DNA from: an uncultured Acidobacteriia bacterium
GTDB taxonomy: Bacteria; Acidobacteriota; Terriglobia; Bryobacterales; Bryobacteraceae
Direction: 5' to 3'
Length of the DNA stretch: 64,000 nt
NCBI GenBank assembly: GCA_903909435.1
Contig: CAIVVT010000255.1
Span: 1-64,000 of the forward strand
Part shown: positions 49,226 through 59,199 of the stretch, one piece after another
Numbering within the stretch: position 1 is the stretch's first letter
Layout of the letters: each line of letters opens with the position of its first letter
Made by a program: the position numbers and the translations under genes
Notes under the pieces: model-generated
Told to the model about the DNA's origin: nothing
What the model saw: only the letters and a program-made list of their open reading frames with translations
The model's database searches: none

Positions 49226-51754
49226 ATGCGACAATGGCGGATGAGAGTTGTCCTTAAGGTGAGCAAATTGACCGCCGGCAAACCCCCCAGAAGAGGTTTC
49301 TTCTCAGGCCCATTCGGACGTTTTTTCGCGGCTGCCATCGCATTCCTGGTCCTGCTGATTGTGGTCGCGGTCACCTGGACCTGGGTCCACTATTCCAATC
49401 TCGTTGACGAGCGGTTGCGCGCCGGGCCGTTTTCGCAGACAGCCATGATCTTTGCCGCTCCGGAGCCGGTCAGCCGGGGCGACGCCATGACGGTCGCGGA
49501 GTTGACCGAGACGCTGCGGCTCAGGGGCTATACCGACAATCGCTCCAACCGACTGGGCTGGTACAAGGTCCGCCCGGACGGCGTGGAGATCTTTCCGGGC
49601 GTCGATGCGTCGCCGGAGAGCGAGCCGGGTGTCATTTTTCTCGAAAACGGCGTCGTGACGCGGATCGTTTCCAACCGCGACAACACGGAGCGCACGGTTT
49701 ACGAACTGGAACCGGAACTGATCAGCAACCTGTTTGACCGGCAGCGCCAGAAGCACCGCGTGGTGCACTATGCCGACATCCCCAAGGTGCTGGTCGATGC
49801 GGTCACGTCCGTCGAAGACAAGCGCTTCTTCCAGCACGTCGGCTTCGACCCGCTGCGTATCGTCAAAGCGGTTTTTGAGGACGTGCGCGAAGGGCGCAAA
49901 GCGCAGGGCGCCTCGACGCTCAGCATGCAGTGCGCACGCATGCTGATGCTGGGTCAGGAAAAGACCTGGAGCCGCAAACTGGCCGAGGCCATCATCACGC
50001 TCCAACTGGAGGCCAAGCTCAGCAAGGAGCAGATTTTCGAGTACTACGCCAACCAGGTGGACCTGGGGCAGCGCCGCAGCTTTGCGGTGCGCGGCTTTGG
50101 CGAGGCGGCGCGGGTGCACTTCGGCAAGGACATCCGCGATCTGAAGGTGGACGAAGCGGCCCTGCTGGCGGGCATGATCCAGCTGCCCAACTTCTATAAC
50201 CCGTACCGGCATGAGGACCGCTCGCTGCGCCGCCGCAACACCGTGCTGAGCCTGATGCGCGACAACGGGTACCTGACCGACGTGCAGTACGTCGAGGCCG
50301 TCAAGGCGCCGATCAAGCTGGCGGAAGGCGGCATCGAATCGACCGACGCGCCCTACTTTGTCGATCTGGTGAACGAGGAATTGCAGGATCGCTTCGCGGA
50401 CGTCGATTTCCAAACCACGCAATATCGCATCTACACCACGCTCGACATGAAGCTCCAACGCGATGCGGTGGAGGCGGCGCGGATCGGGATGAAGGAAGTG
50501 GACGATCTGCTGGCCAGGCGTAGAAAGAAGTACGGCGAGGCGCAGGTCGCGATGGTCGTGATGGACCCGCGAACGGGCGAGGTGAAAGCCATGCTGGGCG
50601 GGCGCAATTACGGCGCCAGCCAGTTGAACCGGGCCCTGGCTAAACGCCAGCCGGGATCTTCGTTCAAGCCGTTCGTTTATGCCGCGGCATTGCGCACCGG
50701 CCTGCTGGGCGGATCGAACGTCCTGACGCCGGTAACGATGGTGATGGATGAGCCGACGACGTTCGAGTACGACGGCAGGACTTACGAACCGAACAACTTC
50801 CACGAGGAGTGGAAGGGCAACGTCAGCATGCGCTATGCTCTGGCGCACTCCATGAACATCCCGACGGTCAAGTTCGCGGAGATGGCGGGCTATGACAGCG
50901 TGGCGGCACTGGCCCGTGACGCCGGCCTCGAGAATACGAAAGCCACCCCCGCCGAGGCGTTGGGATCCTACGAAGCCAGTCCGCTGGAAATGGCCAGCGC
51001 CTACACCACGTTCTCCAACGGCGGCGTCTGGATGCGCCAGAACATCGTCCGGGAAGTACGCGACCAGAGCGGCAAAACCATCTGGACGTACAAGCCGGTA
51101 TCCAGGGAGGTCCTGGATCCGCGCGTCGCCTATATGGTGACGAACCTGATGGAAGAGGTGGTTCGCAGCGGGACGGGAGCCAGCGCACGCAGCAGGGGCT
51201 TTTTGCTCCCCGCGGCCGGCAAAACGGGCACCTCGCGCGATGCCTGGTTCGCCGGGTTCACCACGCGCCTGCTGTGCGTGGTGTGGGTGGGTTTCGACGA
51301 CAACACGGAGTTGCCGTTGCAAGGCTTTGAGGCTGCGCTGCCGATCTGGACCGAGTTCATGAAGCGCGCCCATCACTACCGGGAGTACAAGAACGTGTCC
51401 GAGTTCCCGGCTCCCGACGGGATCGTGACGGCGGACATCGACCCGCTCAGCGGCAAGCTCTCGACGCCGGCCTGTCCGAAGTCGCAGGCCGAGGTCTTCC
51501 TCGCCGGCACGCAGCCGCTGGACTACTGCCCGCTGCATGGCGGCGGCGGCAGAACCGTGATCGCCGACTGGAGCGCGCCGGAAGGCGATAGCGCAAATCC
51601 GCACCCGGGCGACGCCGCCGCGGCTACCTCTGGCGCGCGTCAACCGCACCGCCCGGAAGCTTCGCCGCAAGTTAGCAAGCCAGCTACTCCCGAGGCCGCC
51701 AAACCACCCCAGAAGAGGAGTTTCTGGGACCGGATCAGGGGTATATTTAAGTAG
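49226..51754 (+). CDS. Bifunctional class A penicillin-binding protein (PBP1b-type)
   Basis: 842 residues. After a basic cytoplasmic tail and one membrane helix (about 32-54) come a UB2H-like N-terminal part and the family 51 glycosyltransferase (EDKRFFQHVGFDP with its catalytic Glu, QGASTLSMQ). The transpeptidase domain has SSFK (in RQPGSSFKPFVYA), the SxN-type motif in AHSMNIPT and KTGTS. It polymerises and cross-links peptidoglycan at the periplasmic face. The Ser/Pro/Ala-rich C-terminal tail is low in complexity. Start: ATG at 49226 or 49241; neither has a clear ribosome-binding site. Confidence 0.93.
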   Translation: MRQWRMRVVLKVSKLTAGKPPRRGFFSGPFGRFFAAAIAFLVLLIVVAVTWTWVHYSNLVDERLRAGPFSQTAMIFAAPEPVSRGDAMTVAELTETLRLRGYTDNRSNRLGWYKVRPDGVEIFPGVDASPESEPGVIFLENGVVTRIVSNRDNTERTVYELEPELISNLFDRQRQKHRVVHYADIPKVLVDAVTSVEDKRFFQHVGFDPLRIVKAVFEDVREGRKAQGASTLSMQCARMLMLGQEKTWSRKLAEAIITLQLEAKLSKEQIFEYYANQVDLGQRRSFAVRGFGEAARVHFGKDIRDLKVDEAALLAGMIQLPNFYNPYRHEDRSLRRRNTVLSLMRDNGYLTDVQYVEAVKAPIKLAEGGIESTDAPYFVDLVNEELQDRFADVDFQTTQYRIYTTLDMKLQRDAVEAARIGMKEVDDLLARRRKKYGEAQVAMVVMDPRTGEVKAMLGGRNYGASQLNRALAKRQPGSSFKPFVYAAALRTGLLGGSNVLTPVTMVMDEPTTFEYDGRTYEPNNFHEEWKGNVSMRYALAHSMNIPTVKFAEMAGYDSVAALARDAGLENTKATPAEALGSYEASPLEMASAYTTFSNGGVWMRQNIVREVRDQSGKTIWTYKPVSREVLDPRVAYMVTNLMEEVVRSGTGASARSRGFLLPAAGKTGTSRDAWFAGFTTRLLCVVWVGFDDNTELPLQGFEAALPIWTEFMKRAHHYREYKNVSEFPAPDGIVTADIDPLSGKLSTPACPKSQAEVFLAGTQPLDYCPLHGGGGRTVIADWSAPEGDSANPHPGDAAAATSGARQPHRPEASPQVSKPATPEAAKPPQKRSFWDRIRGIFK

Positions 51755-51828
51755 GCTTAAGGGACGGCGCGAGTTGCGGGCGGGGAGCCCGGAAAGCGGT
51801 GTCTATCCCAGGTCATCGGGAGGCGGAT

Positions 51829-52590
51829 ATGGTCTCTTCTCACCGGCGAGTCCGGGTTTCGGGTATCCTCTTCGTGCTGATCGGCGGTGCGGCGGCGGCG
51901 AGCGCGTTGGCCGCGCAGGAGACCGCCCCGCAAACGAAGGCGCTTTCGTTCGAAGACCGCGGCGACATCTACGGGGTACGCAAGATGTACCGCGAGGCCG
52001 TGGAAGCCTACAAGCAGGTGTCGCCCCAGACCGCCGTGGTCCTGAACAAGATCGGCATCGCCTATCAACAGCAGAACGATTTCGATTCGGCCAGGAAATA
52101 CTACGACCGGGCCGTCAAACTGCAGCCCAATTACGCCGAAGCGATCAACAACATCGGGACCTTGGAGTACGCCAACAAGAACTTCCGGCGTGCGACCAAG
52201 TTCTACAAACGGGCATTGGCGATTCAGCCGCGCTCGTCATCGGTCTACTCAAACCTGGGCACTGCCTGGTTCGCACGGCACAACTACAAGGAAGCCACCC
52301 GCTGTTACGATGAGGCACTGGCCATAGATCCGCAGGTTTTCGAGCGGCATGGCAGCCATGGAGTAATGCTGGAGCAGCGGGACATCCAGGAGCGTTCGAA
52401 GTTCAATTACTACATGGCGAAGGTTTACGCAAAGAAGGGCATGAACGAACTGGCACTGCAATACATCCGCAAGGCGCTGGAAGGCGGGTTCAAGGACAAG
52501 AAGAAGTTCCTGGAAGAAGAAGACTTCGCCGAGCTGCGGAAGCTGCCGGATTTCGACGACCTGATGAAACTGGAGCCGCGTGTTCTCTAG
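51829..52590 (+). CDS. Exported tetratricopeptide-repeat protein
   Basis: 253 residues. A signal peptide (VRVSGILFVLIGGAAAASALAAQ) is followed by three clear TPR units (AVVLNKIGIAYQQQNDFDSA, YAEAINNIGTLEYANKNFRR, SVYSNLGTAWFARHNYKEA) and a charged C-terminus. GGGAGG five bases before the ATG at 51829 favours this start over a GTG at 51799. It probably serves as a periplasmic scaffold. The next gene, another TPR protein, overlaps its end by 11 bases, so the two are translated together. Confidence 0.85.
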   Translation: MVSSHRRVRVSGILFVLIGGAAAASALAAQETAPQTKALSFEDRGDIYGVRKMYREAVEAYKQVSPQTAVVLNKIGIAYQQQNDFDSARKYYDRAVKLQPNYAEAINNIGTLEYANKNFRRATKFYKRALAIQPRSSSVYSNLGTAWFARHNYKEATRCYDEALAIDPQVFERHGSHGVMLEQRDIQERSKFNYYMAKVYAKKGMNELALQYIRKALEGGFKDKKKFLEEEDFAELRKLPDFDDLMKLEPRVL

Positions 52591-54466
52591 GCGCAGGCTG
52601 GGCCTGCTGCTGGCGGGCGTTGCACTCATCCTGGTGGGAATGGCGGTGACGTGGCGCGTATGGGCGCCCACTCCATCCCAACCCGGGCAGGCGCGCCGCG
52701 TCGCGATACTCCCCATCGACAATCAGACCGGAGATCCGCGCTTGAATTGGGCCGGCGAGGCAATCCGCCAGGCGGCAATTCTGGAGTTGGGCAAGGGCGC
52801 GGTCCAAGGGGATCAGCCGAGCGTAATACTGGCGCGTGATGCGGGGGATGCGGCCGCCCGCCAGGCGACCCATCTGGTGTACGGCCAGCTGGAACCGGAG
52901 TGGGCTGGACCGTCCGGAATGGGTCCGGCCGCGCATCCGGGCTGGGTGACATACAGCTTCTCGATCGAAGACTCCCAACGCCACGCGGTGCTGCGCCGGG
53001 TGCGCAACAGCGGCCCGGTCTTGAAGTCGACCGTCGCGCTGGCCACGCTGGTCGCGCCGGAAACCGGGGGGCCATCGCGGCTGGCGCCCGGAGTCAACAA
53101 CGATCAGGCGCTGGAGTTCCTCTCGACCGGCAAGTTCGCCGAATGCGCCGCGGCCGACCCGCAGGCAATCTGGTGCTGGGAACGCTGGGCCAATTCGGCT
53201 TTCGAAGCGGGTAAGAAGGATGAGGCGCTCACCGTGCTCGCCCGCGCCAGGGAGCAGGGAACGCAGCTTTCGGCCGCCTCCAAGTCCCGGCTGGACCTGA
53301 TCGAGGCGTCCATCCGCGGGGACGAGTCCCTGCGTATGGCGGCACTCGAGAAACTGGTGCAGGCAGATTCGTCGAACCTCGCGGCGGTCGCGGAGCTGGC
53401 ATCGGCGCTGATGGCCAACCAGCGCTTTGTGCAGGCCGAGGCGCTCTATCGCAAGTCGCTGGAGAGGAATTCAAACCAACCCGAAGCGTGGAATCTGCTG
53501 GCCTACGCGCAGGCCGGGCAGAGCCGCTTCGACGAGGCCCGCAAGAGCCTGGCGGAATACGACCGGCTGGCCCATGCGAGCCCGAATCCGCCCGATTCGC
53601 GGGGCGAGATCGAGTGGATGGCGGGAGACCTCGCCAGCGCGGCAACCTGGTTCCAGGAGTCCTATCGCAGGGGTGCGCAGTTCAACGCCGGCGTCGCGCT
53701 GGAGAAAGCGGCGTTGTCCCGCTACCTGGCCGGTGACGCGAGCGGCGCGGCTGAGCTTGCCAACAAATTCCTGGCCGACCGCGAACAAGCCGGAGACGCG
53801 CTGGCCAATTTCCATCGGGCGCGCTGGCAGTTCCTGTGGGGCAACAACGCAGGTGCGCGGGCGTTACTGGAGCGACTGGTTCAGCGGGGCGGTCCCGACG
53901 CGGCAGTCGCCGCAATGCGCCTGATGCTGGCCGATCTGCGGGACAACAATATCGACGGCGCAAAGAAGTGGGCGCGGGCAGTCAAGGACCTGGCGCCGAA
54001 GACGGGGAGCCAGATCCTGTCCCGCATGGCAACGGCATTGTCCGAAGGGGATAGCAGCGCCGTGTCCGATCCGGCTTTGCGTGCGGAACTGGCGGCGATC
54101 CACCTGACGCTGAGCGGCGAATTCGCCCGTGCCGTAGGGGCGTGGGATGAGGCAATTCGTACCCCGCACGGCTCGGGGGATAGTTTCGCGCGCGAACTGA
54201 AGGCCTGGTGCCTGCTGCGCGCGGGCAAGACCTCCGAAGCGTCTTCCGAACTCAAGGGCGCCTGGCCGCTGCTCGACCCCGACGAGCGATTGCTGTTTGA
54301 TTTCCTGATCTACCCGAACCTGCTTTTCGTGCGGGCGGAGGCCGTCGCGGCGCGTGGGAATACCGTGGAAGCCCGGCGGCTTTACGACCTGTACCTGCGT
54401 TATGCCGGACCGTCCAAGGACCGCTTCGGTCAGGCGGACAAGGCACGCGGCGCGAGCCGGTTGTAG
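52580..54466 (+). CDS. Large TPR-repeat membrane-anchored protein
   Basis: 628 residues. A single N-terminal membrane anchor (LGLLLAGVALILVGMAVTW) precedes a domain with RVAILPIDNQTGDPRLNW, a strand pattern seen in proteins that pair a FlgO/TolB-like amino part with TPRs. About ten helical TPR-like repeats fill residues 190-620 (for example FVQAEALYRKSLERNSNQPEAW, ARRLYDLYLRYAG). The GTG at 52580 has GGAG five bases upstream and overlaps the previous stop. Function unknown; probably an envelope scaffold with its TPR partner. Confidence 0.82.
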   Translation: MFSRRRLGLLLAGVALILVGMAVTWRVWAPTPSQPGQARRVAILPIDNQTGDPRLNWAGEAIRQAAILELGKGAVQGDQPSVILARDAGDAAARQATHLVYGQLEPEWAGPSGMGPAAHPGWVTYSFSIEDSQRHAVLRRVRNSGPVLKSTVALATLVAPETGGPSRLAPGVNNDQALEFLSTGKFAECAAADPQAIWCWERWANSAFEAGKKDEALTVLARAREQGTQLSAASKSRLDLIEASIRGDESLRMAALEKLVQADSSNLAAVAELASALMANQRFVQAEALYRKSLERNSNQPEAWNLLAYAQAGQSRFDEARKSLAEYDRLAHASPNPPDSRGEIEWMAGDLASAATWFQESYRRGAQFNAGVALEKAALSRYLAGDASGAAELANKFLADREQAGDALANFHRARWQFLWGNNAGARALLERLVQRGGPDAAVAAMRLMLADLRDNNIDGAKKWARAVKDLAPKTGSQILSRMATALSEGDSSAVSDPALRAELAAIHLTLSGEFARAVGAWDEAIRTPHGSGDSFARELKAWCLLRAGKTSEASSELKGAWPLLDPDERLLFDFLIYPNLLFVRAEAVAARGNTVEARRLYDLYLRYAGPSKDRFGQADKARGASRL

Positions 54467-54853
54467 CTATTGATTCAAGTTGAAATCGACATCGATCGGC
54501 ACGCGCACCTCCAGGGTTTCCGAGTTCAACACGCAGGGCGTGTAGCGCCATTGCCGGACTGCGGCGAGCGCCGCCGGCAGCAGCAGCGGGTCACCCCGCA
54601 GCAGCGTGATATCGGCCAATTCGCCTGTCTTTGTAATGACGGCCTGAAGGTGGACCGTGCCCTGGACGCGCTTCTGTTTCGCTTCCTCGGGGTAAACGGG
54701 CCTTACCTGCTTGGTGAGTTGATTGCAGCCCCCGAGCATATCGCCTACCGTGATCCGGGCACCGTTGTCCGGGTGAGCGACCGGGGGCTTGTGCGGAGAG
54801 TGCGCGCAGCCCAACCCGCACAGCAGCAGCGGCACCAGAACTAAGAATCGCAC
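54467..54853 (-). CDS. Small lipoprotein with TonB C-terminal domain
   Basis: 128 residues. A signal with lipobox LCGLGC is followed by the TonB/TolA-like C-terminal fold: QLTKQVRPVYPEEAKQKRVQGTVHLQAVI and AALAAVRQWRYTPCVLNSE (two segments quoted separately in the family: YPEEAKQKRVQG and VRQWRYTPC). It lacks the membrane helix and Pro-rich linker of true TonB, so it is not an energy transducer by itself. Acidobacteria encode many such stand-alone domains. It is convergent with the TPR gene; their stops abut. Confidence 0.85.
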   Translation of the reverse strand: MRFLVLVPLLLCGLGCAHSPHKPPVAHPDNGARITVGDMLGGCNQLTKQVRPVYPEEAKQKRVQGTVHLQAVITKTGELADITLLRGDPLLLPAALAAVRQWRYTPCVLNSETLEVRVPIDVDFNLNQ

Positions 54854-54918
54854 GTCAGATTGGAACCCTGACCGGGCATTTGGTTCCAGGAATGGGCCCG
54901 AAGATCGTTGGCGGACCC

Positions 54919-56667
54919 TCAGATCGATTCGAGTTCGGCTTCCAGCATCTGCTTCTGGTTCAGATCCGCGTAGTAGCCGCCGGAGGCCAGCAGTTCCTGG
55001 TGGGAACCGGCCTCGACGATCCGCCCTTCGTCCAGGACGTAGATGCGCTCCGCCAGACGCACGGTCGAGACGCGGTGCGAGATCAGTATGGTGGTTCGAC
55101 CCCGCATGAAGCCGAGCAGGCTGGTCAGGATCTTCTCCTCAGTGATCGTGTCCACCGCTGAGAGCGCGTCGTCCAGGATCAGGATGCGCGGGTTGCGGAC
55201 CGCGGCGCGGGCAATCGCCACACGCTGTTTCTGGCCGCCGGAAAGGGTCAGCCCCCGCTCCCCGACTTCGGTCTGGATGCCCTTGGGGAAAGTGCTCAAC
55301 TCGGGACCCAGACCAGCCATCTCCGCAGCCTGGAGAATCTGGCTTTCCGTTGCGCCGGGAACGCCGAACCCGATGTTCTCAGCGAGGGTGGCGCTGAACA
55401 GGAATGTCTCTTGAGGCACCTGGCCGATCAGCTGTCGAACGTCGCGCGGATCGTATTCCCGCAGGTCGAAACCGCCCAGAGTCAGCCGCCCAAGGGTAGG
55501 ATCGTACAGCCGCGGAATCAGGTTCACCAGCGTACTCTTGCCGCAGCCCGTCCGCCCCACGATGGCAATCACCGAGCCTTCCGGCAGTTGGAGGTCGATG
55601 CCCTCCAGCGCCCGGCGGGAAGTGCCTTCCGACGGAAAATCCATCGCAACGTTCTGGAACGAGATGTCGAAGCGCGTAGCAGGCGGCAGGGGATGGAGCG
55701 GCGCCTGGATGGTGGGCGCCTCGCGCAGAATCTCCTGAATCCGGCTGAGGGACGCGGTGCCGCGCTCCATCAGGTTGACCACCCAGCCGAAGGCGATCAT
55801 GGGCCAGATCAGCGTCCCCATGTAGGTGTTGAACATCACGAAACTGCCCAGCGACAGCGATCCGGCAATGAGCCGGCGTCCGCCCTCGAACAGCACAACC
55901 AGGAACGTGAGCCCGATCAAGGCCTGCAGCAGCGGCATGAAGGCGCTCGACAGCCGGGCGAGCCGCATATTCTGTGCGATGAATTCCCTGTTGAGCGTGG
56001 CGAAGCGTTCCAATTCGGCTTCGTCCTGGACGTAGGCGCGGAGCACACGCGCCCCGTTCAGATTCTCCTGGACGCGGCTGCTGATGTCGGAGAAGAGCGC
56101 CTGGATGCGTTCAAAGCGGGTGTGGATTCGCCGCCCGAACAGGACGACGACCAGCGAGACCAGCGGGGTAGGGGACAGTGCCCACAGCGTCAGGCGCCAA
56201 TCCACCGCGCCCATGATCCCGACCGCGAGCACGAACGTCAGCGACGTCTCGGCCCAGTACATCATGGCCGGGCCCAGCATCATGCGCACGGCATTCAGAT
56301 CGTTCGTCGCGCGCGCCATCAGATCGCCGGTCCGCGAACGGCCATAGTAGTCCTGTCCCAGCGTGGCCAGTTTGGCGAATAGGTCGTTGCGAATGTCGTA
56401 CTCGACGTCGCGCGACAGACCGACCAGGATCACGCGCATCCAGTACATGCAGACGCCCTTGAACAGCGCCGCGCCGAGGATCGCACCGCACACCCACCAC
56501 AGCATCGTCAGCGGCTCGCCGTGCGTCACGGTGTCCACGCCTTTGCGGAGGATGAGCGGGATGACGGCTCCCGCGAGGTCCTTGAGGACCAGGGCAATCA
56601 ACCCCAGCACAAGTGCCAGGCGGTAGCGCCGCATATACGGCCAGACAGTTTTGAGGGCAGCGATCAT
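54919..56667 (-). CDS. ABC transporter, fused permease and ATPase (exporter type)
   Basis: 582 residues in MsbA/MdlA-like half-transporter form. Six membrane helices (about 15-300) precede the nucleotide-binding domain: Walker A GRTGCGKSTL, Q-loop QVPQETFLF, signature LTLSGGQKQRVAIARA, Walker B ILILDDALSAVD and the switch His in LISHR. In Walker B the catalytic acid is Asp (DD) rather than Glu, a common variant in MdlA/MdlB-like exporters that often lowers hydrolysis. It probably works as a heterodimer, but no partner is in the window. Start at ATG 56667 (alternative 56724). Cargo unknown. Confidence 0.92.
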   Translation of the reverse strand: MIAALKTVWPYMRRYRLALVLGLIALVLKDLAGAVIPLILRKGVDTVTHGEPLTMLWWVCGAILGAALFKGVCMYWMRVILVGLSRDVEYDIRNDLFAKLATLGQDYYGRSRTGDLMARATNDLNAVRMMLGPAMMYWAETSLTFVLAVGIMGAVDWRLTLWALSPTPLVSLVVVLFGRRIHTRFERIQALFSDISSRVQENLNGARVLRAYVQDEAELERFATLNREFIAQNMRLARLSSAFMPLLQALIGLTFLVVLFEGGRRLIAGSLSLGSFVMFNTYMGTLIWPMIAFGWVVNLMERGTASLSRIQEILREAPTIQAPLHPLPPATRFDISFQNVAMDFPSEGTSRRALEGIDLQLPEGSVIAIVGRTGCGKSTLVNLIPRLYDPTLGRLTLGGFDLREYDPRDVRQLIGQVPQETFLFSATLAENIGFGVPGATESQILQAAEMAGLGPELSTFPKGIQTEVGERGLTLSGGQKQRVAIARAAVRNPRILILDDALSAVDTITEEKILTSLLGFMRGRTTILISHRVSTVRLAERIYVLDEGRIVEAGSHQELLASGGYYADLNQKQMLEAELESI

Positions 56668-56804
56668 CAGGGGTGAAACATTCAGTCTAGTACCTGGACG
56701 GGGAGCTGCGGTCCCACCGCGCACGGGACAGGCCCTTGCAGATGGAATTCGCCGGTCAGGTAAGAACTACGGGCCACAACACTCCCGGGGCAGTCAGCGG
56801 GAGT

Positions 56805-57350
56805 TCACTGGTCCTCGCCGTCCAGCCGGCCTGCACTCTTCAAGATATTGAGCATGCGCTCGACGTCGGCCTCGTCCTTGTCGCTCAGGAAGCGCGGACG
56901 GGGCGGCCCGGTTTTATCGACTTTCGGCTGGGGCGGGTCTCCAAAAATGCGCCGGTGCGGGACGCCGTTGATCAGGGCCTGCGAGGCACGCTGCTGGATT
57001 AGCCGGAGCAGCAGCTTGCAGTGCTCTTCACGCCCCGGATAAATCACCCGCAGCCGGGGTCCTTCCCGCAGTGTGAGTTCGACCACCATCGGCGTAACCC
57101 AGTTGGTCTGATCGACTCGCCGGATGTCGAGCCAGTCAATCGTACGCCGGCCGACGAGCAGATGGCTGCTGGTGATTTCGAGGACCGGGCGCAAAGCGAG
57201 CCACAGCGTGCCCACGACTCCCGCCAACAGCAGGCCGGTGGGAATCCACGCGGGCCACCACTGCAGCGAGCACCAGACCGAGACTCCGATCATGGCGATC
57301 CCGGCCAGTGCCGCTAGCGAATAGACTCTTGCTGGTGAAAATCGGACCAT
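56805..57350 (-). CDS. Two-helix membrane protein with PH-like domain
   Basis: 181 residues. Two membrane helices (about 12-29 and 33-53) precede a domain with LRPVLEITSSHLLVGRRTIDWLDIRRVDQT that matches the bacterial PH-like (bPH2/YdbS-type) pattern, then a proline-rich, charged tail (DPPQPKVDKTGPPRPRF). Exact role unknown. The next gene upstream on the same strand is a phosphatidyltransferase, about 50 bases away, so a link to membrane lipids is plausible but only positional. Confidence 0.75.
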   Translation of the reverse strand: MVRFSPARVYSLAALAGIAMIGVSVWCSLQWWPAWIPTGLLLAGVVGTLWLALRPVLEITSSHLLVGRRTIDWLDIRRVDQTNWVTPMVVELTLREGPRLRVIYPGREEHCKLLLRLIQQRASQALINGVPHRRIFGDPPQPKVDKTGPPRPRFLSDKDEADVERMLNILKSAGRLDGEDQ

Positions 57351-57397
57351 TCGCGGAATCCCTTTACCTTCAGGCTATGCGCGCCTCTGGCCAAGCG

Positions 57398-57952
57398 TCA
57401 ATCACCATTCCGGGCAAGCATGCCTATGGCCGTCCGTAAGTAGTTGATTCCGCTCCACGCAGTCGCTGCAACCGTAACCCACATAACAGTCAAGAAAACG
57501 AACTGCGGGGGTTGATCGGGCCAGCCGGCACGCAGCACGCAGGTTCCAGCAAGCAACAATTGGAAGACCGTCGAGAGCTTGCCCCAGATACTGGGTGGGA
57601 ATCTGCGCACACGACCCATTCCTAGGGCTACTGCGGCGAAGCACAGAATGAGCGCGTCGCGTCCCAGAACGAGGGCGGAAACGCCCCAAGGCAAGAGTCC
57701 GCGCCAGGCAAAACAGATATACAGGGTTGCGGCGAGGACTTTATCCGCGATGGGGTCGAGTTTCTCGCCCAACGGCGTTTGCCAGCCGTAGCGCCGGGCC
57801 AGGTAACCGTCCAGGCCGTCGCTGATACCCACCAGGAACAGGACCGGCAACGCGGTGCGGAAGTTGCCGCGAGCCAGTTCGTATCCCAGCCAGGGGGATG
57901 CCAGGATGCGCAAAGCACTGAGAATATTAGGCGGCGTCAACCAGGCGGGCAT
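57398..57952 (-). CDS. CDP-alcohol phosphatidyltransferase
   Basis: 184 residues, about five membrane helices. The CDP-alcohol phosphotransferase signature (DGxxAR-x8-GxxxDxxxD) is present as DGLDGYLARRYGWQ followed by TPLGEKLDPIADK. Size and motif suit phosphatidylglycerophosphate synthase (PgsA) or a related enzyme that joins CDP-diacylglycerol to glycerol-3-phosphate or inositol phosphate. The acceptor cannot be read. The PH-like membrane protein follows directly. Confidence 0.88.
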   Translation of the reverse strand: MPAWLTPPNILSALRILASPWLGYELARGNFRTALPVLFLVGISDGLDGYLARRYGWQTPLGEKLDPIADKVLAATLYICFAWRGLLPWGVSALVLGRDALILCFAAVALGMGRVRRFPPSIWGKLSTVFQLLLAGTCVLRAGWPDQPPQFVFLTVMWVTVAATAWSGINYLRTAIGMLARNGD

Positions 57953-58004
57953 GTGCCTCAGCCTACCATGGCGGAGAGCATTCGGCTCTGATCCGGCCCC
58001 TGCG

Positions 58005-58038
58005 AAAATGGCGGGCGACTTTATACCAGCCGCCCGCC
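58005..58038 (-). terminator. Rho-independent terminator of the secreted two-gene operon
   Basis: On the minus strand CGCCCGCC/GGCGGGCG arms (58031-58038 and 58010-58017) form an 8-bp GC stem followed by ATTTTC. It lies about 75 bases beyond the stop at 58114 and ends the transcription unit that begins near 60100. Confidence 0.6.
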
Positions 58039-58113
58039 AAGTTCCTTAGCTCTCTGTATCAAGACGAGAACGGCACACACCCTGCGGCCTGCTCACCAAA
58101 TCCCCGGACCCAC

Positions 58114-59151
58114 TTATTGAACTTGCTTGGCCGTGAGGATCTGGGTTTCCATCCAAGCCGCATCCGCGGGAAAGGAGACTGCGGCGGGTACCGCGCCCGC
58201 ATGGCCCACGCGCATTCCATTGAGGTCCTGTGACGCCGTCAGATAGGTGCACCCGGGTTGCACCAGCTTCGCTTTGGCGTCGCTCGAACCTGGATCATAG
58301 TAGCCGCACTCCAGGGACTGGAGTTGGACATTCGGGGCGATTTCCACGGGGTACTCCCGGCCCTTGGCACCCGGGACCGGCACTATGGACGAGGGGGCAA
58401 GGCCGCCGCGAACGCCCAGCACCTTTTGAACCCGCGTGAGGACTTCACCGGCTCCGACCACCTGGAGCGCGTCTCCAGTCTGGTAGGTCGGCCAGTCGTA
58501 GTGGAACGATTCCAGGGAGCCATCGTTGGCGAATGTGAGGATCACCTTCGATCCGTTACCGACCACCGGAACCCCGTTGAGTGTCCGCCCGAAGACGATC
58601 CGGTTGGCCACCACGGCACTGGTGGTTTCGCCGGTGACGAGATCCCGCCCGCCTTCCGTACGATAGTCGGCACGCAGCGCCACCAGCTCTTCGCCCTTCC
58701 CGAGCGAGATTTGGGATGCCAGCTTGGAGGCGATGAAGGCGCGGCCTTTGCGCTCGAGTTCGGCTGCGGGCATCTTCTGCGAGTCGGGCCGGCCAAGGGA
58801 GTGGGCCGCCGCCGCAACGGCATGGTCGCGATACTCGGCCCCGGCAGCGTCGGTGGAGACTTCCAGCGACCACTGCTCGCCTGTAACGCGCAGTTTGCCG
58901 GCCAGCGCAGTCGTCTGGTACTCGCCTGCCGGGCGAAGCCTCTCAATCAGCCCTGCGCTGACTCCGTTCTGGTCCGCCGTTGCCGCACGCTGCAGCACCG
59001 GCAGGGAGGACCGGCCGACTCCTTGGGTGACCGAAAACTGCTGGTGCGCTTTGGCCCGAGGAAGGGCCTCGGCATTGGCCAAACTGCCACCGGTGATTAC
59101 GCCTGCCGCCATCGCCACGGCCGCCATGAAAGTGAAGTTGTTGTTCTGCAT
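58114..59151 (-). CDS. Secreted protein, possible pro-domain/partner of the downstream-upstream pair
   Basis: 345 residues with a signal peptide (FMAAVAMAAGVITGGSLANAEA). The centre has NRIVFGRTLNGVPVVGNGSK followed by VILTFANDGSLESFHYDWP, a strand-rich segment that resembles PepSY/FTP-like propeptide domains and the N-terminal part I associate with DUF6345-type proteins. AGGAG seven bases before the ATG fixes the start. It is 48 bases from the caspase-like gene and shares its transcript. I infer a chaperone, inhibitor or propeptide role, without proof. Confidence 0.7.
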   Translation of the reverse strand: MQNNNFTFMAAVAMAAGVITGGSLANAEALPRAKAHQQFSVTQGVGRSSLPVLQRAATADQNGVSAGLIERLRPAGEYQTTALAGKLRVTGEQWSLEVSTDAAGAEYRDHAVAAAAHSLGRPDSQKMPAAELERKGRAFIASKLASQISLGKGEELVALRADYRTEGGRDLVTGETTSAVVANRIVFGRTLNGVPVVGNGSKVILTFANDGSLESFHYDWPTYQTGDALQVVGAGEVLTRVQKVLGVRGGLAPSSIVPVPGAKGREYPVEIAPNVQLQSLECGYYDPGSSDAKAKLVQPGCTYLTASQDLNGMRVGHAGAVPAAVSFPADAAWMETQILTAKQVQ

Positions 59152-59199
59152 TGCTTTTCTCCTCGTGATCTCCTGATATTTCCTTGTGCTTCCTCGCGC